Below are positions 17,172 through 26,000 of a stretch of DNA of 64,000 nucleotides, in pieces. The stretch is from the NCBI GenBank assembly GCA_030432695.1, contig JAUILN010000006.1, positions 1 through 64,000 on the forward strand. The letters are read 5' to 3'. A model generated the notes under the pieces. The model searched no databases. It worked only from the letters and a program-made list of their open reading frames with translations, and was not told where the DNA came from. The translations under genes were made by a program, and so were the position numbers. The first letter of the stretch is position 1; each line of letters starts with the position of its first letter. The stretch comes from a bacterium. Its GTDB lineage: Bacteria; Planctomycetota; UBA1135; UBA2386.

Positions 17172-18953
17172 ATGTCCGAACCCCAGGCCCAGACCGCCCC
17201 GCCGTGGCCGATCGACCTCCGCTGGCTCGGCGTCGAGGCCGCGCCGCGGCTCCGCGACCGGGTGGCGGTGCTGCTGTTCTGGTCGTTGACCGACGTGCAC
17301 TCGCTGGAGGCGCTGCCGATCCTGTCGTGGCTGCAGCTCCGCTTCGCAGGGCATGCCTTCGTGGCGGTCGCGGTGCACAGTCCGCTGCGGGCCGAGGAGG
17401 GCGGGGAAGATCGGGTGCGCGACGCGGTGCTGCGCGAGGGCGTGCGCGTGCCGGTGGCGGTCGACGAGCGGCGCGAGGTCTTCGCCGCCTACAGGGCCGA
17501 GCGCTGGCCGACGCTGGTGGTCCTCGACGCGGCCGGCAAGGTGCGCTTCCAGGGCAGCGGCGTGCCCGACCGTCAGCGGCTGGCGGTGGCGGTGGAGACG
17601 CTGCTCGACTCGGCCTACGGCGAGGTCGAGGAGCCGGCGTTCTGGCCGGGCCGGGACGGCATGCCGGGCCGGCCCGCGAGCGTCACCGAGCTGCGGCGCC
17701 CGGCGGGGCTCGCGGTCGATCCGGCGAACGGACTGCTGTGGATCGCCGACTCGGCGCGCCATCGTCTGGTCGCGGCGGAGCTCGACTCGGGCCTGCTGCG
17801 CACCGTGGTCGGCACCGGCCGCCCGGGCTCGGCGGATGGCGATCCGAGCATGGCGTCGTTCGCGCGGCCTGCGGGCCTGTGCTGCGTCGACGGCATCGTC
17901 TACGTTGCCGACCGCGGCAACCACCTGGTGCGGGTCGTCGACCTCGACCGCTATGGCGTCACCTCGCTGCTCGGCCAGTGCCGCGCGGTCGCGGACACGG
18001 TGGGCGGGCGCTCGGGCTACTCGCAGGGCATCGCGTCGCCGGTGGACTGCGTGGTGGTCGACGACAAGGTCTACGTGGCGATGGCCGGGACCCACCAGGT
18101 CTGGGAGGTCTCGCAGGGCGACGGCTACGCGACCGCGTGGGCCGGCAGCGGGGTGAGCGGTCGGCAGGACGGCATGCGCCAGGATGCCTCGCTCGCCCAG
18201 CCCGAGGGGCTGGCGGTCGACGGCTCGCGGCTGGCGATCGCCGACTCGGCCAGCGGCGCAGTGCGGATCGCCGAGTTCGACTCGCAGCAGGTGTGGACGG
18301 TGCTCGAGCCGACGGCGTCAGGCGGCCCGCTGCAGCCGACCGGCCTCGCGTGGCTCGACGGCGACCTGCTGGTCTGCGACGCGCTCGGCGACCGGCTGCT
18401 GCGGGTCGATGTCGATGCGCGCACGGTGCGGACCTTGGTCGGGCCGGGGACGCTCCGCGGTCCGCGAGCCGTCGCCGTGCACGAGGGTCGGATCTTCGTC
18501 GCCGACACCGACCACGACCGGGTCGTCACGGTGGATGCGAAGACCGGTGAGGTCACGCCGTTCGAGCTGGTCGACCCGCATCCCGACCATCCGGAGCCCG
18601 AGCCACCGCCGACCCCGGTGCAGTCGCGTTCCACCGTGGCGCTGTGCTTCCCTACGCCGATCCCTCCGGGTGAGCGGATGGACGACGAGACCGCGGTGCG
18701 CGCCTGGCTGCGCGTGGTCGACGGCTGGGCGCTGAGCGACAGCGAGGGTTCGGTGGAACGCGAGGGCGAGTGGGGCGTGCTGCGCGACGTGCCGACCGGG
18801 GCCGAGGGGCAGGGCCGCGTGCGCGTGTTGGTGCGCTACGCGACTCTCGCAGACGTCGACGCGGTGCCGCACGTGCAGGAGCTGGTGACCGAGGCGGGGT
18901 TCGAGGCGGAGCCGGGCGCGTCGGAGGTGGTGGACCTGCACTTCCCGCAGTGA
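17172..18953 (+). CDS. NHLRC2-like thioredoxin-fold / NHL beta-propeller protein
   Basis: A 593-residue protein whose domain order matches NHLRC2: a thioredoxin-like domain (about 20-150), a six-bladed NHL propeller (about 170-470), and a C-terminal beta domain (about 490-593). Blade motifs include RRPAGLAVDPANGLLWIADS, DGIVYVADRGNHLVRVVDL, QPEGLAVDGSRLAIADSASG and GRIFVADTDHDRVVTVD. In NHLRC2 the thioredoxin domain carries a CCINC motif; here the same position reads LFWSLTDVHSLEALP, without cysteine, so redox activity is unlikely. WPTLVVLDAAGKV preserves the cis-Pro strand. No signal peptide. Function is unknown in bacteria. The ATG at 17172 was chosen over 17136 because upstream codons look like shadow sequence. 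Confidence 0.8.
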   Translation: MSEPQAQTAPPWPIDLRWLGVEAAPRLRDRVAVLLFWSLTDVHSLEALPILSWLQLRFAGHAFVAVAVHSPLRAEEGGEDRVRDAVLREGVRVPVAVDERREVFAAYRAERWPTLVVLDAAGKVRFQGSGVPDRQRLAVAVETLLDSAYGEVEEPAFWPGRDGMPGRPASVTELRRPAGLAVDPANGLLWIADSARHRLVAAELDSGLLRTVVGTGRPGSADGDPSMASFARPAGLCCVDGIVYVADRGNHLVRVVDLDRYGVTSLLGQCRAVADTVGGRSGYSQGIASPVDCVVVDDKVYVAMAGTHQVWEVSQGDGYATAWAGSGVSGRQDGMRQDASLAQPEGLAVDGSRLAIADSASGAVRIAEFDSQQVWTVLEPTASGGPLQPTGLAWLDGDLLVCDALGDRLLRVDVDARTVRTLVGPGTLRGPRAVAVHEGRIFVADTDHDRVVTVDAKTGEVTPFELVDPHPDHPEPEPPPTPVQSRSTVALCFPTPIPPGERMDDETAVRAWLRVVDGWALSDSEGSVEREGEWGVLRDVPTGAEGQGRVRVLVRYATLADVDAVPHVQELVTEAGFEAEPGASEVVDLHFPQ

Positions 18954-18954
18954 C

Positions 18955-20088
18955 TCAGGCGAGCAGCAGAGCTTCGTAGGTGCCGTCGCGAAGCACCCCG
19001 AACCGCGCCACCGCGCCGACCTGGATCGCGCCGAGCCGGTCCTCGATGCCGAGCACCCGCGCCGGGTTACCGGCCGTCGCCGCGGCGACGTCGACCGCGT
19101 CGAGTTCGGGCATCAGCCGCAGCAAGCCTTCCACCGTGCCCGCCGAGGTCAGCGCCGAGCCGGCCAGGGCCCCCTGCTGGTTGCGCACCACGCCGTCTCG
19201 CAGCGTCACCGGGATCCCGCAGATCTCGTAGTTGCCGTCGGGCATCCCCGCGGCCGCCATCGCGTCGGTCACCACCGCGAAGCGGTCACGTCCCAGCGCC
19301 CGCCGCGCGATCCGCAGCGCGGGCCCGGATACGTGGTGCCCGTCGGGGATCAGCGTGCAGGTCAGCCGCGGTTCGTCGAGCGCCAGGCCGACGATCCCCG
19401 GGTCGCGGTGGTGCAGCCCGCTCATCGCGTTGTAGAGGTGGGTCACCAGCGTGGCGCCGGCATCGACGCACTCGGCGAAGCCGTCGGTGGTGGACGCGTG
19501 GCCGAACGCCACCGCCGCGCCGGCCTGCCGGAAGCGTCGCACCGCCTCCGCGGCACCCGGTCGACCCGGCGCCAGCGTGACCAGCCGCAGGTGGCCGGCA
19601 CAGGCCTCGATCAACTGGTCGACGCGCTCGGGAGTCGGGTCCACGAACAGCGAGTCGTCGTGGGTCCCGGAGACCTCCAGGAACGGCCCCTCCAGGTGGA
19701 TGCCCAGCGGCAGCGCGATGCTCGGGTCGGGCTGCACGTGGTCGATCCAAGACGCCCAGCGCGCCGCGCGCTCGCACACGTCTGCCAGCGCCCCGGTGAT
19801 CAGCGTCGCCAGGAAGCCTGCGGCTCCGCCCTGCGCGGCAGCCGCCGCGATCGCCCCGAACGCTGCGGGGTTCGTCGACTCGCAGCCCTGCCCGGCGATG
19901 CCGTTGAGCTGCAGGTCGATCGCCCCGGGGAGCAGGGTGCCGGGGAGGCGGCGGATGGGGTGTGAGGCGGGGATCTCGGTGGCTGGCACGAGGCCGGTCA
20001 CCAGCCCGTCGTCGACCAGGACCGCGGTCTCGGTCTGGATGCAGTGATCGACCACTACCGCGTCGGCGAGGAGTGCGCTCGCTGTCAT
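18955..20088 (-). CDS. nagA: N-acetylglucosamine-6-phosphate deacetylase
   Basis: A 377-residue amidohydrolase that removes acetate from GlcNAc-6-phosphate. Key motifs in order: PGAIDLQLNGIAGQGCES (replacing the usual DxHxHG with DLQLNG, as in NagA), GIHLEGPFLEVSGTHDDSLF with the metal-binding Glu, VAFGHASTTDGF, ATLVTHLYNAMSGLHHRDPG, IPDGHHVSGPA and VTDAMAAAGMPDGNYEI containing the catalytic Asp. Length is normal. Convergent with the NHLRC2-like gene (1 bp gap). A GlcNAc-kinase-like gene lies elsewhere in this window (33805), so amino-sugar recycling from peptidoglycan or chitin is likely but not encoded as one operon. Confidence 0.93.
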   Translation of the reverse strand: MTASALLADAVVVDHCIQTETAVLVDDGLVTGLVPATEIPASHPIRRLPGTLLPGAIDLQLNGIAGQGCESTNPAAFGAIAAAAAQGGAAGFLATLITGALADVCERAARWASWIDHVQPDPSIALPLGIHLEGPFLEVSGTHDDSLFVDPTPERVDQLIEACAGHLRLVTLAPGRPGAAEAVRRFRQAGAAVAFGHASTTDGFAECVDAGATLVTHLYNAMSGLHHRDPGIVGLALDEPRLTCTLIPDGHHVSGPALRIARRALGRDRFAVVTDAMAAAGMPDGNYEICGIPVTLRDGVVRNQQGALAGSALTSAGTVEGLLRLMPELDAVDVAAATAGNPARVLGIEDRLGAIQVGAVARFGVLRDGTYEALLLA

Positions 20089-20226
20089 GTGGGGTGCGAT
20101 CCTCGCGCGACCTCGGGTCCGTGACCAGTCGTCGGCCGCGGTTTCCCAGCTGGGCTCGGTGCGCCCGTCGCCGGGCAGGCCCTTGCGTCGGTCGCGTTCC
20201 TCGGCGAGAAGCTCGCCCCTCCTCGC

Positions 20227-21146
20227 ATGGCAACCTCCCGCGGCGGCCGCGTCACCTTCGTACGAGCCCTGTCGAAGCTCGGTGTCGCCTCGCGCGTGAT
20301 CGCGCGCCAGTGGGTCGTCGAGGGGTGGGTCCGGGTCGACGGCCGGACCGAACGCGACCCGGAGCGCTGGGTGGAGCCGGACCGGGCCCGGATCGAGGTC
20401 GATGGCGCGCCGGTCCACCGTGCGCCCCGCACCTGGTATGCGCTGCACAAGCCGCGCGGCGTGGTCACGACCTGCGCCGACGAACTCGGGCGGGCGACCG
20501 TGCGGGATCTGCTGCCGCACGGACCGCCGCTCGTCGCGCCCGTGGGGCGCCTCGACCTCGACAGCAGCGGTCTCCTGCTCGCGACCAACGACACGCGCCT
20601 CGTGGTCCGTCGCAGAAGTTCGCGTCGGAAGTCCGCCGCCCCAGGACGCCGAATCGCCGCGTTGTGCGGCCTCGACGAATCCACCGATTCGCCTGCGGCC
20701 GCACGCCTTGCGCTCGGCGCCCTGGAACGGCGACTTTTCCGGCGAACTTCTGCGACACACCACTCGCGGCACGCATCACCGCGCCCGAGAGCCGCTGCCG
20801 GAAGGTCTACAGGGTTGTTCTCGACCGACCGTTCGACGCCGCGGACGCGACCGCCTTCGCCGCCGGGATGCTGCTCGACGGGCGCCGGCTCCGCGGTGTG
20901 GAGAGCCGCGTCGACGAACTCGATGCCCGTCGGGTCGAGCTGGCCCTCACCGAGGGCCGCAACCGCCAGATCCGCCGCATGTGCGCCGCGCGCGGTCTCG
21001 CGGTCGTGACCCTCCATCGGATCGCGATCGGGCCGATCGCACTCGGCGCATGGCCGGCCGGGGCGTGCCGAGCGCTGACCGAGCAGGAGATCCGCGCGCT
21101 CGAGGCGAGCCTCGGGCCGCGCGGTCGGGGCTCGCGGGCGAGTTGA
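20227..21146 (+). pseudogene. RsuA/RluB-family pseudouridine synthase, disrupted by an inverted-repeat element
   Basis: The 5' part (20227-20601) encodes an S4 RNA-binding domain (FVRALSKLGVASRVIARQWV) and the start of the catalytic domain (WYALHKPRGVVTTCADELG, VAPVGRLDLDSSGLLLATND, with the RLD catalytic Asp). After DTRL the sequence is interrupted by a 162-bp element, and the gene resumes in another frame at about 20766 with ARITAPESRCRKVYRVVLDR, later VELALTEGRNRQIRRMC and ALGAWPAGACRALTEQEI. Removing the element plus a 2-bp duplication restores the reading (T R L A A R I T). With it present, 164 extra bases cause a frameshift, so the full enzyme should not be made. Whether the truncated halves have any use is unknown. 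Confidence 0.85.
20602..20763. mobile_element. 162-bp MITE-like element with 22-bp terminal inverted repeats
   Basis: The ends are GTGGTCCGTCGCAGAAG... on the left and, as reverse complement, GTGGTGTGTCGCAGAAG... on the right; 20 of 22 terminal bases match, and GTCGCAGAAGTTCGC is identical at both ends. The interrupted gene indicates a TC duplication at the target (TC before 20602 and TC at 20764-20765). There is no coding capacity; an internal imperfect palindrome GAATCCACCGATTC is present. This is the structure of a non-autonomous transposable element or palindromic repeat. No second copy was noticed in this window. Confidence 0.75.
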
Positions 21147-21231
21147 TCGGTCGCACGGAGGGGGCGTCTCGGCCCTCGGGCTGCGGGCGGAGGCGGTGTG
21201 TTGCCTATCGCAGGGCGCTAAGCTGTGTGGA

Positions 21232-21447
21232 ATGCCTGGAGTTCGGGGGATCGTGGTCCGAGTGGTTCGTGGGTCGCTCCTGCAGCACGGCGCTTTCTGG
21301 TGCAGCAAGTTCGCCGTTCAGGCTGCGGGGCGGACGAACCTCCTCGTGCAGGAGGAGATCGAGGTCGGCCTGGTCGTCATCGAAGAGTTACCGCTGCGCT
21401 CCACGGTCCTGCGGTTGCCCGAAGCGTGGCGGGAGTTGCCCAAGTGA
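21232..21447 (+). CDS. Small hypothetical protein, 71 aa
   Basis: A short frame starting MPGVRGIVVRVVRGSLLQHG and ending ELPLRSTVLRLPEAWRELPK. It has a plausible beta-then-helix pattern but no recognisable domain. Its stop overlaps the start of the next small frame (TGATG), suggesting a coupled pair. Codon use is less biased than in neighbours, so coding status is uncertain. Confidence 0.4.
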   Translation: MPGVRGIVVRVVRGSLLQHGAFWCSKFAVQAAGRTNLLVQEEIEVGLVVIEELPLRSTVLRLPEAWRELPK

Positions 21448-21791
21448 TGCTCATCCGTGCCTTCGACCGCCTCGCGGCCTGCCTCGCCACGCCAGCCGGC
21501 GCGCGGGACCTGCTGGTCTGGCTGCCCCTCGCGCTGCAGTACACCTTCGCGACTCCCGTCTTCGCCGTCCCCTGCATCGACCAGGTCCACGAGGGCCGGC
21601 GCTACACCTGCCGATTGACCCGGGCAGCGCTGATCCCCTACGTCGGTTGGCTGCCGCTCCTGGCGCACGAGGACCATCGGCTGGTGGTGCGCGATGCCGA
21701 GACCTGCGAGGTGCTCGAGAGCAGCTCGCCGGACTACTGCGCGGATGCCGGTCGGGATCGGCCCTTCTTGCGCACGACGTCCGCCCGGTAG
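21447..21791 (+). CDS. Small hypothetical protein, 114 aa, hydrophobic segment
   Basis: The ATG at 21447 overlaps the preceding stop by one base. The sequence has an amphipathic start (MLIRAFDRLAACLATPAGAR), a hydrophobic stretch (LLVWLPLALQYTFATPVFAV), a second one (AALIPYVGWLPLLAHEDHRL) and a Cys-containing tail. It may be membrane-associated. No known family recognised. It converges with the sulfatase, 15 bp away. Confidence 0.4.
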   Translation: MLIRAFDRLAACLATPAGARDLLVWLPLALQYTFATPVFAVPCIDQVHEGRRYTCRLTRAALIPYVGWLPLLAHEDHRLVVRDAETCEVLESSSPDYCADAGRDRPFLRTTSAR

Positions 21792-21806
21792 CCGGCGGTC
21801 GGCCCC

Positions 21807-24131
21807 TCAATCCAGCGCGAAGCGCACCCTGCCGATCGTCCCGGTGAACTCGAACGGCACCTGGCTCGCGTAGGCCGGATCCACCGCGGTGATCGAGTCG
21901 CGGCCGATCTCGAAGGGCTCCAGGCCGTGGCGGAACACGGTGCGCTTCAGCTTGCCTTCGCCGGCGAGCTGGTCACCGACGAAGAGCTTCAGCGTGCCGG
22001 CGCCGGCGGGCGAGCCGTCCGGGGTGAATGAGACCTTCAGCGTCGACGCGCCCACCGGCAAGGCAGTCGAACCGTCGATGGTGAGGTCGCCGAGCTCGAA
22101 GACCGTGTAGCGGAAGTGCGGCTTGCCATCCTTCACGTAGAGCGACCAGCCGGCCGAGAACGCGCCGGCGCAGGCGATCACGCCCTCGGCGCCGTCGTCC
22201 GGAACCGACACTTCGGCGGTCATCGTGAACGCCCTCGGGAAGAGCTGCGGGCCGATCGGTTCCGGCAGCCAGACTTCGTTGCCGTGGTAGTCCCAAGACG
22301 TCCGTGGTTCGCCGGAGCTGCGCAGCTTCGGGTCCATGCGTTCGGACATCCGCGGGTCCAACGGGAAGACGTTGTACCTGCGCGCTTCCTCGGCGAACTT
22401 CTCCTGCAGCTCCTTCAGCTTCGCTGGCTTCGCGGCCGCCAGGTCATTCGCCTGGCTGAAGTCCGACTCGATGTCGTAGAGCTCCCAGGTGGCGCTCTTC
22501 AGACCGTCGAGCGAGCGACCGCCGGTCTCCCACGGGATCCCGGCCTGGCAGCTCGCGATCCAGCCGTCGTGGTAGAGCGCGCGGTTGGTCAGCATCTCGA
22601 AGTACTGGGTCTTGCGGCGGTCCTCGGCGCCGGCGTTCTCGAAGGTGTAGGCCATCGACACGCCTTCGATCGGCTTCTGTTCGATGCCGTTCACGACCCT
22701 CGGGGCCGGGATGCCACAGGCCTCGAGGATCGTCGGCACCACGTCGATCACGTGGTGGAACTGGCTGCGCAGTTCGCCCTTGGCCTCGATGCCGTTCGGC
22801 CAGTGGATCACCATCGGGTTGCGGGTGCCGCCGAAGTGGCTCGCCACCTGCTTGGTCCACTGGAACGGACTGTTCATGGCCCACGCCCAGCCGACCGGCA
22901 CGTGGGGCTCGCTGCTGGGTTCGCCGATCTCGTCGATCTTGTCGAGGGTGCTCTGCAGGCCGAGCTGGAGGCCGAGCAGGCTGGCGAGTTCGCTGAACGT
23001 GCCTTCCAGGCCGCCCTCGGCGCTGGCTCCGTTGTCGCCCACGATGTAGATCGTCAGCGTGTCGTCGAGTTCGCCCGATGCTTCGAGGCTGTCGAGCAGC
23101 CGGCCGATCTCGTGGTCGGTGTGCGCCATGAAGGCGGCGTAGTTCTCCATCAGCCGCCGGTAGACCAGCTTCTCGTCGTCGGAGCAGCGATCCCAGGCCT
23201 TCACGCCGTCGGGGCGTGGTGTGAGCTTCGTGCCGGTAGGCACCACTCCCTGTGCGATCTGCCGATCCAGGATCCGGCGGCGCTCCTCGTCCCAGCCGTG
23301 GTCGAACCTGCCGCGGTACCTCTCACGCCACTCCCTCGGCGCGTGGTGCGGAGCGTGGACCGCGCCGGTGCTGAAGTAGCTGAACCAGGGCTTGTCGGGG
23401 TTCGCCGCGTTGATGTTGTTGATCCAGGCGATCGCCTCGTCGGTCATGTCGACCGTGAAGTGGTAGCCCTGCTCCGGCGTCGACGGCGGCGGCACCGGCG
23501 TCGTGTTGCGATACAGCGTCGGGTAGTAGTGGTGCGCCTCGCCCTGGTTGAAGCCGTAGAAGTAGTCGAAGCCGAGGCCGGTGGGCCAGCGGTCGAACGG
23601 GCCGGCGGGGCTGATGTCGGGCTCGGGCGTGTTGTGCCACTTGCCGAACATCGAGGTCGCGAAGCCATTGCCTCGCAGCATCTCGCCGATCAGGGCGGTG
23701 TTGCGTGGGATCACCCCGGTGTAGCCCGGGTAGCCGGTGCCCATCTCGATGATCACGCCGGTGCTGACGCTGTGGTGGTTGCGGCCGGCGAGCAGGGCGG
23801 CGCGGGTCGGGCTGCAGAGCGCCGTGGTGTGGAAGCGGTTGAAGCTCAGGCCGTTATCGGCCAGCTTCTGCAGGTTCGGCGTGGGGATCGAGCCGCCGAA
23901 GGTCGACGACATGCCGAAGCCGACGTCGTCGAGCAGGATCAGCAGGACGTTGGGCGCGTCCTCGGGGGCACGAACGGGTGCCGGGAAGTCGGCCTGCGAG
24001 TCGGCGATGGTCTCGCCGACCTTGCCGTCGAATGCGGGGTCGGGGCGGGGGAGCTGCTCCTGGGCGGAGAGGATCGAGGTGGTGGTCGCGGCAGCGAGCC
24101 ACGCGACGAGACGGGCCGGACGACTGGTCAT
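21807..24131 (-). CDS. Secreted arylsulfatase (formylglycine-dependent)
   Basis: A 774-residue sulfatase hydrolysing sulfate esters. A signal peptide (MTSRPARLVAWLAAATTTSI, cleavage near LSAQ) is followed by NVLLILLDDVGFGMSSTFGG with the metal-binding Asp pair, then TTALCSPTRAALLAGRNHHS: CSPTR with Cys106 is the site converted to formylglycine. Further active-site blocks are MFGKWHNTPEPD, GAVHAPHHAPREW and IYIVGDNGASAEGG. The C-terminal about 150 residues form a beta-sandwich (MTAEVSVPDDGAEGVIACAG, TLKVSFTPDGSPAGAGTLKL) typical of planctomycete arylsulfatases acting on algal sulfated polysaccharides. No formylglycine-generating enzyme gene is present in this window. Divergent from the gene at 24276. 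Confidence 0.93.
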   Translation of the reverse strand: MTSRPARLVAWLAAATTTSILSAQEQLPRPDPAFDGKVGETIADSQADFPAPVRAPEDAPNVLLILLDDVGFGMSSTFGGSIPTPNLQKLADNGLSFNRFHTTALCSPTRAALLAGRNHHSVSTGVIIEMGTGYPGYTGVIPRNTALIGEMLRGNGFATSMFGKWHNTPEPDISPAGPFDRWPTGLGFDYFYGFNQGEAHHYYPTLYRNTTPVPPPSTPEQGYHFTVDMTDEAIAWINNINAANPDKPWFSYFSTGAVHAPHHAPREWRERYRGRFDHGWDEERRRILDRQIAQGVVPTGTKLTPRPDGVKAWDRCSDDEKLVYRRLMENYAAFMAHTDHEIGRLLDSLEASGELDDTLTIYIVGDNGASAEGGLEGTFSELASLLGLQLGLQSTLDKIDEIGEPSSEPHVPVGWAWAMNSPFQWTKQVASHFGGTRNPMVIHWPNGIEAKGELRSQFHHVIDVVPTILEACGIPAPRVVNGIEQKPIEGVSMAYTFENAGAEDRRKTQYFEMLTNRALYHDGWIASCQAGIPWETGGRSLDGLKSATWELYDIESDFSQANDLAAAKPAKLKELQEKFAEEARRYNVFPLDPRMSERMDPKLRSSGEPRTSWDYHGNEVWLPEPIGPQLFPRAFTMTAEVSVPDDGAEGVIACAGAFSAGWSLYVKDGKPHFRYTVFELGDLTIDGSTALPVGASTLKVSFTPDGSPAGAGTLKLFVGDQLAGEGKLKRTVFRHGLEPFEIGRDSITAVDPAYASQVPFEFTGTIGRVRFALD

Positions 24132-24275
24132 GGCGAGTACCTGGGGATTCACGGACGCCCGGATCGTCGCCGATGCCGTTGCATTCGCGGCGTCGAAGTC
24201 GTGCCATGGGCGGCTTTCCTGCGCCTCGCAGGACGTCTGACCGCCGGCGGCACGCCCGTCTCCGAACCCTCTTCG

Positions 24276-25985
24276 ATGACCCTTCCGGACCAGAGCCCGT
24301 CGTCGTCTGCCGGATCGTTGCTCCCGCGCTTCCGCCGCGGCCTGCTCGTCTCCGTCCTGCTGTCGGTCGCCTGCGCCTTCGCGGTGCTCCTCGCCGAGCA
24401 CCACGCCCCGCGCCCGCCCGCACTGCACGAGCACGACTTCATCCTGAAGCGGCCGCCGGGGGTGTCGCTGCGCGTCGACCCGGGCAAGCCCGCCGACCTG
24501 CCGTACCCGTTCGTCGACGTCGACCTCTACGCCGACCTGATCCTCGACAACGGTGCCGAACTGGAGCTGGCCTTCCGCCGCGTCGAGCCGGTGCAGCGCG
24601 AGGGCGGAATCGAGCCGTTCCACGCCCGCTACGGGTTGCTGCGGCTGTCGACGATGGAGGCCGGTGACGTGGTCTACGACCGCGACGACGCGCTGCTCCG
24701 CGACGAACCCCTGTTCGGCGGCCACTACGTGGTGCCCGGCGAGAAGGTCTCGGTGGCCCTGAAGGCGCGCGGTCGCACGGTGACGGTCAATCTCGGTGGC
24801 GTGGAGTACGGGCCGATCGAGACGGCCGACGCGCACGGAGCCTTCGCGTTCGTCGCCCACCACGCCGGCGTGGACATCCCGTTCCTCGAGATCCGCTACG
24901 TGCCCCGGCCGCTGCGGCTCCTGCCGATTGGGTGGGCGGCGTTGGTCGGTGCGTTGCTGGGCTTCCTGGCCGGGCTCGGTGGTCGGATCACCGTGCCGCG
25001 GCTCGCAGGCCTGCTGGCGGTTCCCGCCCTGGCCTGGCTCGGTGGTGGGCTGGTGCTCGCGCATCTGGCCGACGAGTCGGAGGTCAGCACCATCGGCGAA
25101 CTCGGCGTGGCGCTCGCGGGTCTGCCGTTGGCAGTGCTGTGGATCCTGCGACCGGCGTGGTGGACCGCGCTGCTCGGCGTCGTGCTCGCAGCTCTCTGCT
25201 TCGAGTCGGCGGTGCGGAGCGAAGCACGGCGCATCCCGCTGCTCGAGGATCCGCGCCTCGCGGCGCTGCTGGGCCCCGATTCCGGGCCCGCGGCCTTCGA
25301 CGTCCTGGTGCCGCGGCTGCGTGCGCCCTCGGAGGTGTTCCGACCCAAGCAGGACACGGCGCAGGTGGTGTTCCTCGGCGGCGCGCCGGTGTGGGAGGCG
25401 GGGCGTGAACCCGAGGAGTGGGTCGCGCAGCTCGCGATGGGCAAGGTGCGCGCGGAGCTGGGTCGTCACGACGTGGAGACGGTGGTGGCGGGGACGATCT
25501 GGGCCAACCTCCGCCAGCAGATCCTGCTGCTGGAACGCCTGATGGATGCGCCCTGGTGGCCGGAGGCGGTGGTGCTCGGCGTGGCGGAGTGGGAAGGCGA
25601 GCCCGCCGAGGACCCGCGGGTCGTCGCGGCCCTCGATGCGGCGTTCGCGGAGCCGAGGGGGGAGGCGCCACCGGCGTGGTCGGGTTCGGCGTTGTGGTCG
25701 CTGTGGAGCGCGGCGCACGCGGCGCGGGACGAGCCTGCACAGCCGACCACCGCGGAGAACGTGGGGCCGGCGATGGATCGGTTGCTCGCGCGGTTGGCCG
25801 AAGAAGAGATCCCGCTGCTGGTGGTCGCCGCGAAGGGGCTCGATCCAGGCATCGCGACTGCGCTCGAGGCGGCGTGTGCTGCGGTGGAGGGGGCGCGGTT
25901 CGAGGTGGTCGAGGGCGTGGGGCGGGATCCCGAGCAGGCGGTGACGGAACTGACTCCGCTGCTGATCGAATTGCTGCGCGAGTAG
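24276..25985 (+). CDS. Membrane protein with SGNH-like C-terminal domain
   Basis: A 569-residue integral membrane protein: an N-terminal TM segment (FRRGLLVSVLLSVACAFAVL), an extracytoplasmic beta-rich domain (about 50-200), a cluster of four hydrophobic segments (about 205-310), then a soluble domain (about 335-569). That last part follows the wording of SGNH/GDSL hydrolases: QVVFLGGAPVWEAGREPEEW, HDVETVVAGTIWANLRQQIL, PEAVVLGVAEWEG. However, the nucleophile motif GGS/GDS reads GGAP and the Asn block GxND is missing, so catalysis is unlikely. The ATG at 24276 is the first good start; upstream frame is shadow of the sulfatase. Function unknown. Confidence 0.55.
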   Translation: MTLPDQSPSSSAGSLLPRFRRGLLVSVLLSVACAFAVLLAEHHAPRPPALHEHDFILKRPPGVSLRVDPGKPADLPYPFVDVDLYADLILDNGAELELAFRRVEPVQREGGIEPFHARYGLLRLSTMEAGDVVYDRDDALLRDEPLFGGHYVVPGEKVSVALKARGRTVTVNLGGVEYGPIETADAHGAFAFVAHHAGVDIPFLEIRYVPRPLRLLPIGWAALVGALLGFLAGLGGRITVPRLAGLLAVPALAWLGGGLVLAHLADESEVSTIGELGVALAGLPLAVLWILRPAWWTALLGVVLAALCFESAVRSEARRIPLLEDPRLAALLGPDSGPAAFDVLVPRLRAPSEVFRPKQDTAQVVFLGGAPVWEAGREPEEWVAQLAMGKVRAELGRHDVETVVAGTIWANLRQQILLLERLMDAPWWPEAVVLGVAEWEGEPAEDPRVVAALDAAFAEPRGEAPPAWSGSALWSLWSAAHAARDEPAQPTTAENVGPAMDRLLARLAEEEIPLLVVAAKGLDPGIATALEAACAAVEGARFEVVEGVGRDPEQAVTELTPLLIELLRE

Positions 25986-26000
25986 CGGGCAGGGGGCGCG

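Noticed and set aside
22116..24275. Plus-strand extension of the membrane-protein frame across the sulfatase
   Set aside because: The true start is the ATG at 24276, just before a TM segment; upstream codons are the antisense of sulfatase.
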